The position numbers were made by a program, and so were the translations under genes. Of a stretch of 11,404 bases of DNA, positions 7,232 to 11,404 are shown in pieces. Under the pieces are notes generated by a model that worked only from the letters and a program-made list of their open reading frames with translations, was not told the origin of the DNA and did no database searches. The number at the start of each line of letters is the position of its first letter. The first letter of the stretch is position 1. The stretch is from the NCBI GenBank assembly GCA_964605975.1, contig CAZSER010000023.1, forward strand, positions 1-11,404. The letters are read 5' to 3'. Source of the stretch: JBAYHA01 sp964605975 (GTDB lineage Bacteria > Patescibacteriota > Patescibacteriia > UBA11705 > JABHMO01).

Positions 7232-8494
7232 ATGTTTCAAAATCTATCTACCAAAAAAATTGTTGCTCTAGTTGTCTTTATTTTAATTTCAATTGGATTT
7301 GCAATCGCAATATATTATCTCTTTTTTAAATCCTTTATTCCGGAAAAAAAGACCCCGCCACCAACGGAAATATCCCAACTACCAACAGTTCAAGAAGGAA
7401 CTCCAACAATAACACAGCCAGAAACAACCCCCACTGATCTTCCGGCAGAATTACCCACAAAAAGTGTTACCAAAATAGTTGTTCCCTCTCCGGAAATAAC
7501 ACCTGACACTATTGCCAGAGGTGGAATAACAGAATCAAAAGTCCTTAATTTTGAAAAAACTGATAAACTCACTTTGGATCGATCGGGAAAAAGACCTTTA
7601 GTTTATAATGCCGAATCTGGATTATTTTATTCCATAGACGACAGTGGGGCTAGAATTATTTTAAATGACCAAATTTATAAATCAGCCGAGACTGTAATTT
7701 TTTCTCCCCAAAAAGATCAAGCCATTTTAGAATTCCCTGATGGGAGTAATATTCTTTTTGATTTTGACAAGAAGAAACAAATTTCCCTACCCAAACAATG
7801 GACCGATTTTTCCTTTAATTCCGGTGGGAATAAAATTGCTTTCAAAGACATGTCCGAAGATCCCAATCAACGCTTTATCGGAATTGCAAATAGTGACGGC
7901 TCTCAACTTTCCTATATAGAACAAATTGGACCAGAACCATATAAATTTATTATTGATTGGTCACCAAACGAACAGATTATTGGTCAATTTCGAACTGGAG
8001 ATACTTCCTCAACCAGCAAAATATATTTCTTTGGCAAAAATGACGAAAATTTTAAAGCTATAACGGCTCTGGGTTTAGGAGTCCAAACGCAATGGACTCC
8101 TGATGGCTCAAAAATCTTATATAGCGCCTATAATGAATTTTCAGATTTTCAACCGTCTTTATATTTAGTTGACGCCAGTGGAAACAATATTGGAGCAAAT
8201 AATAATAGTTTACGGCTAAACACTTGGGCAAATAAGTGCTCTTTTGCCAATAATAATACTGTTTATTGCGCCGTCCCAAAGGAATTACCGATGGGAGCAG
8301 GGATGGTGCCCAGATTAGCCGATTCTGTTCCTGATTATATTTATAAAGTTGATCTAAAAACTGGCTCTAGAAGTTTTATTGCTGAACCGGTAGAAGATAT
8401 AACAATCGATCAAATTGTTGTCACCCAAGATGAATCTGCTCTATATTTTACCGACAAAGAAACAGGAAATACTCATGAAATAAAACTACGCTAA
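7232..8494 (+). CDS. Membrane-anchored beta-propeller-like protein
   Basis: The 420 residues begin with a single hydrophobic span (about 9-32) acting as an uncleaved signal anchor. A Pro/Thr-rich spacer follows (about 37-97), suited to crossing a surface layer. The remaining part, about 105-420, has repeated beta-strand units with the TolB/WD40-like (PD40) signature: IFSPQKDQAIL (about 156), FSFNSGGNKIAF (about 193), DWSPNEQIIGQF (about 242), WTPDGSKILYSAY (about 288) and VTQDESALYFTD (about 397). This matches propeller blades, usually protein- or ligand-binding rather than catalytic, exposed outside the membrane. Two cysteines (C336, C346) could pair. It sits between the lysine-rich membrane protein and the amidase fusion, only 6 bases from the latter, so it probably belongs to the same surface apparatus. 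The family assignment rests on motif appearance. No Shine-Dalgarno is seen. Confidence 0.85.
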   Translation: MFQNLSTKKIVALVVFILISIGFAIAIYYLFFKSFIPEKKTPPPTEISQLPTVQEGTPTITQPETTPTDLPAELPTKSVTKIVVPSPEITPDTIARGGITESKVLNFEKTDKLTLDRSGKRPLVYNAESGLFYSIDDSGARIILNDQIYKSAETVIFSPQKDQAILEFPDGSNILFDFDKKKQISLPKQWTDFSFNSGGNKIAFKDMSEDPNQRFIGIANSDGSQLSYIEQIGPEPYKFIIDWSPNEQIIGQFRTGDTSSTSKIYFFGKNDENFKAITALGLGVQTQWTPDGSKILYSAYNEFSDFQPSLYLVDASGNNIGANNNSLRLNTWANKCSFANNNTVYCAVPKELPMGAGMVPRLADSVPDYIYKVDLKTGSRSFIAEPVEDITIDQIVVTQDESALYFTDKETGNTHEIKLR

Positions 8495-8500
8495 AAAACC

Positions 8501-10456
8501 ATGAACAGACTATTATTAATACTATTTTCGTTTCTCTTTGTTTTTTCAATAATACCCAAAATCAGCTGGGCATGTATTGATGATTCTCAATGTAAACAAC
8601 CAGGACAACCATCTGGACAGTTTTGTGAAATAGATCCCACACTAGCAACTGGCAAATGTGTTCCTTTAAAAAACCTTAACGAAAAATGTTATTACGACTC
8701 TTCTTGTCTAAGCAAAAAATGTGACAAAGAAAAATGCGTCACACCAGTTGCGGGATCATGTTCTAATCTAAATGATACTAACTGTATTGGTAAATGCTAT
8801 GGGCCAATACTTGGTAAATATATTTGTGGTTGCACAGAAGATAGCCACTGTGCCTCTGATCAATTTTGTTTTAAAACAACGGCACTATGCACCAAAAAAT
8901 ATCCAATGGGAACCTCCTGTACACAACAAAATTCTAACTGGTGTTACTCTGGCGTCTGTGAATGTTTAAACGGAGGAACAGACTGTAAATGTTCCGCCGT
9001 TACTTCAAAAACAGTCACTCAATCTGGACAACAAGTTGAAATAAAACCGGAAAATGTCTCTTTATCCCCACCCAAATTAAATGTTGATATACCGGGGTTT
9101 AAAGGATTTTCTATCATGCAATTAGAACCCGGAAAAATTCTTTCCGTTAATTGGCTTAATGAATATCTCATTGCCGTCTATAAATATGCCATCGTTATTG
9201 GCTCAATCATTGCTGTTTTGATCTTGATGATTAATGGTTTTAATTATCTATTATCTTCTTCCGGTATTAGTAAACAACAAAATAAAACGAATGTTATCAA
9301 TAGTTTATTGGGATTAATTATTCTTATCTCTTCCTATTCAATTCTTTATTTCATAAATCCTAAGTTAGTTGTCTTGGAAAGTGTTGAACTTGATGCCTTA
9401 AAAGTAGAAATCGATCCTGCCATATTAGAAACGAAATCTTTTCAAGTAAAAGGCGGAAAACCTCATATTAAATGTGATGCCAATGGAAAACCGGTCGCCG
9501 TTGATACCGGAAAACCAATTGATCAATCATTACTTTTTGGAAATGGTAAAGATTTTTCTCCTCATCCTGGCCAAAAAACAATTCCCTTTTATGAAACATG
9601 CCACGGAATGACCAGAAGGAAAAAAAAGGTTGATCTTATTTTAGTACATTCTACCGCTGGAAACGGGTTTTTACCCAGAGTAGATAATAATGGCGGACCA
9701 GCAGTTCATTATCAAATTGATAATAACGGCGATGTTGTTCAATTCATTTTTGAAGAAGATGCCGCTCACAGTGTAAAAAATTCCAAACAAGGACTAGATG
9801 TTATACAAAGATCAATAAGTTATGAAATTGTAAATCTTTATGATGTTTGCGGATCTGATACCTATCAAAAAAACCAACAAAGAAGATCTGGTAATTCTCT
9901 GGGCAGTATTTCCAAAAAACATCCCTTATGCCTGACACTTGTTCCTATAAGTCCTGAGACCAAAGGCTTTTGTCCTTGTGAAGATCTTGATAAATTAAAC
10001 AAGGACTACAAAAAATTAATCCAAAACATCAGTAATGATCCCAAAGCCTCCACAAATATGAACTATTGTTATGCTAAATTCCCAGAAGAACAACTTCGAT
10101 CAGTAGCTAAACTTACAGCGTGGATTGCCAAAAGATACCAAATACCAATTCAACGACCAATTACTGATAATCCCCCTGACAAAAGTTGTCCAGCTTGGAA
10201 TGCTTATGGTAAATGCTGGGATGGTAAAACGGCTGGAATTATTGGACACAATGAAATTGCAGGACAAACTCATGCTGACCCAGGTCCCGCTTTCCCTTGG
10301 GATAGGTTTATAAATATGGTTCAACAATATATGAGTACCGTACCGGCAACCTCTTTTGCAGCAGAAGAACATTTTAATAAAACCTTCGGCAAAGGAGCGA
10401 CACAAAGTACAACGACCAATACAACAGTTCCCTCAAATGTATCCCCAAAACCATGA
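8501..10456 (+). CDS. Secreted Cys-rich/VirB2-like/N-acetylmuramoyl-L-alanine amidase fusion
   Basis: This 651-residue multidomain protein has a signal peptide at 1-24 (likely cut after ISWA). A Cys-rich region follows at 25-164, with spacings such as C-x5-C-x4-C-x4-C at 63-79. A linker contains PPKLNVDIPG. Two membrane spans (about 224-250 and 264-287) are joined by a short basic loop and followed by INPKL, as in VirB2/TrbC-like type IV secretion pilins. The rest is an Amidase_2/PGRP-type domain (about 375-610). Its expected zinc ligands are H383 (HSTAG), H583 (GHNEIAG) and D593 (DPGP), with catalytic glutamate E442 (SISYEIVN); the H583-to-D593 spacing equals that of AmpD. H591 stands where AmpD has a catalytic lysine. 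The family cleaves the lactyl-L-Ala bond of peptidoglycan. Predicted topology puts the Cys-rich and amidase parts both outside. The gene begins 6 bases after its neighbour and ends in ATGA shared with the next gene. Confidence 0.92.
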   Translation: MNRLLLILFSFLFVFSIIPKISWACIDDSQCKQPGQPSGQFCEIDPTLATGKCVPLKNLNEKCYYDSSCLSKKCDKEKCVTPVAGSCSNLNDTNCIGKCYGPILGKYICGCTEDSHCASDQFCFKTTALCTKKYPMGTSCTQQNSNWCYSGVCECLNGGTDCKCSAVTSKTVTQSGQQVEIKPENVSLSPPKLNVDIPGFKGFSIMQLEPGKILSVNWLNEYLIAVYKYAIVIGSIIAVLILMINGFNYLLSSSGISKQQNKTNVINSLLGLIILISSYSILYFINPKLVVLESVELDALKVEIDPAILETKSFQVKGGKPHIKCDANGKPVAVDTGKPIDQSLLFGNGKDFSPHPGQKTIPFYETCHGMTRRKKKVDLILVHSTAGNGFLPRVDNNGGPAVHYQIDNNGDVVQFIFEEDAAHSVKNSKQGLDVIQRSISYEIVNLYDVCGSDTYQKNQQRRSGNSLGSISKKHPLCLTLVPISPETKGFCPCEDLDKLNKDYKKLIQNISNDPKASTNMNYCYAKFPEEQLRSVAKLTAWIAKRYQIPIQRPITDNPPDKSCPAWNAYGKCWDGKTAGIIGHNEIAGQTHADPGPAFPWDRFINMVQQYMSTVPATSFAAEEHFNKTFGKGATQSTTTNTTVPSNVSPKP

Positions 10457-11404
10457 AAAAAATAATCTTCTTGTTTTTACTACTTATAAACTTTATTCCT
10501 TCAACAGTCTTTTCTTTTGACACTACTTCTTGTAGTTCCAATCAAGACTGCACCTCATTGGAATATTGCTACTTAGCAGGAAATAGTAATTCCGGAGTTT
10601 GCGCTCCCCAAAAAAAACTTAATACCTCTTGTTCTGAACCAGCTGAATGTGAATCCACTTTTTGTTTTAATGGAAAATGTTTACTTCCTATTGGAGGAAC
10701 ATGCACCTCCCCAACAGAATGTGCCAGTAATTTATGTAAAAATGGCCAATGCCGTTGTAAAGATTCCAAAGATTGCCCCAGTTCCAGTTTTTGTAATTTA
10801 ACTACCGAACTTTGTTCTGCGAAATTATCGGCTGGGGGAAAATGTAAAACTCCAGGAGTATGTCTTTCTGGTCAATGTGATATTCCCGAAGGAAAAAATG
10901 AAGGCGTTTGTACCGAAAAATCAACAGTGACAAAAGAATCACATGATGGAGCATCTTTTATCAACGATAGCACCAAAACAACACTGCAAGCAAAAACAGT
11001 CGATTCAACTTCAATAGCGACTCCGCCTGAATTATCCGTAAATATTCCTGGTTTAAATTTTTCTTCTGTAGAAGTTTCTACCGGGAAAAATACCAGCTTA
11101 CCATGGTTAATTCAATATATTATCGCTATTTATAAATATTCCATATCATTGGGGGCAATAATTGCGGTTTTGATTTTAATGGTATCCGGATTAAAATATA
11201 TTATCGGTGGAACAAATTTATTTGCCAAAAAACAGTCTTTGGATTCCGTAAAAGGGTCCATTATTGGATTAATTATTTTAATTTCATCTTACTCAATCCT
11301 TCATTTTATTAATCCTCGTTTGGTTATTTTAGAATCAACAGAACTTCCTGTTGTTAGCGAAATAGATATGACACATATCGCAGACAAAGATGCTGAAGGA
11401 GGGG
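10453..11404 (+). CDS. Tandem paralogue: secreted Cys-rich protein with VirB2-like spans (partial)
   Basis: The frame opens at the ATG overlapping the previous stop (ATGA) and stays open for 317 codons to the window edge, so the C-terminus is missing. A signal peptide covers about 1-21 (IIFLFLLLINFIPSTVFS). The Cys-rich region (27-153) has two near-perfect units C-x5-C-x4-C-x4-C (60-76 and 84-100), then C-x5-C-x5-C-x6-C (102-121). The linker PPELSVNIPG leads to two membrane spans (about 222-250 and 268-286) that share IIAVLILM and GLIILISSYSIL exactly with the preceding protein, followed by FINPRL. After residue 295 the polypeptide continues outside the membrane. By analogy with its neighbour it may carry another effector domain, but none is visible yet. 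It is clearly a duplicate of the upstream gene's N-terminal half and is translationally coupled to it. Confidence 0.9.
   Translation, partial: MKKIIFLFLLLINFIPSTVFSFDTTSCSSNQDCTSLEYCYLAGNSNSGVCAPQKKLNTSCSEPAECESTFCFNGKCLLPIGGTCTSPTECASNLCKNGQCRCKDSKDCPSSSFCNLTTELCSAKLSAGGKCKTPGVCLSGQCDIPEGKNEGVCTEKSTVTKESHDGASFINDSTKTTLQAKTVDSTSIATPPELSVNIPGLNFSSVEVSTGKNTSLPWLIQYIIAIYKYSISLGAIIAVLILMVSGLKYIIGGTNLFAKKQSLDSVKGSIIGLIILISSYSILHFINPRLVILESTELPVVSEIDMTHIADKDAEGG

Noticed and set aside
8561..8575. Possible lipoprotein signal: cysteine directly after the signal peptide (ISWA-C25) of the amidase fusion.
   Set aside because: Trp at the -2 position does not fit the usual lipobox, C25 matches the first cysteine of the repeat pattern, and the paralogue has no such cysteine.
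10453..10456. Possible alternative genetic code with TGA read as Gly, as in some Patescibacteria.
   Set aside because: TGA closes the amidase gene exactly at a typical ATGA overlap with the next gene. The other stops are TAA or TAG, and no internal TGA is seen, so the standard bacterial code fits.
1..11404. CRISPR arrays, tRNA or rRNA genes, insertion sequences.
   Set aside because: No regularly spaced repeats, no cloverleaf or rRNA-like segments, and no transposase or terminal inverted repeats were seen.

Overview
The window is AT-rich bacterial chromosome with tightly packed genes. It has short or overlapping gene junctions, mostly without recognisable Shine-Dalgarno sequences. It pairs a few housekeeping genes with a large share of genes of no recognisable family. 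The combination of VirB2-like hydrophobic pairs of the type often annotated T4SS pilin, cysteine-rich secreted proteins, a lysine-rich membrane protein and a stripped-down peptidoglycan gene set suggests a member of the Patescibacteria (Candidate Phyla Radiation). That placement is an inference from style and gene content; no phylogenetic marker is present.

Left part, minus strand (about 19-3560): a likely four-gene operon read right to left. It runs glutamate racemase (murI), site-2 intramembrane protease (rseP), a soluble helical protein of unknown function, and a small single-span membrane protein of unknown function. The last three genes overlap one another. A divergent intergenic region (3561-3759) follows, with a near-consensus promoter for the next gene and a weaker candidate for murI.

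Middle: a lone plus-strand gene (3760-4362) has its own promoter and the only strong ribosome binding site in the window. It encodes an unrecognised 200-residue protein built from two diverged copies of one domain. A symmetrical hairpin terminator (4367-4395) separates it from a convergent phosphomannomutase/phosphoglucomutase gene on the minus strand (4413-5756).

Right part, plus strand (5853 to the window end): a second operon of at least four genes. They are a long lysine/asparagine/glutamine-rich protein with a C-terminal membrane segment, a membrane-anchored beta-propeller-like protein, a 651-residue secreted fusion, and the cut-off start of its tandem paralogue. The fusion has a signal peptide, a Cys-rich region, two VirB2-like membrane spans and a zinc amidase domain. 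This block is the most unusual part of the window. All its products look membrane-bound or exported, and one should cut peptidoglycan, so it plausibly encodes a cell-surface apparatus (pilus or type IV secretion-like) that acts on a cell wall, its own or a neighbour's.
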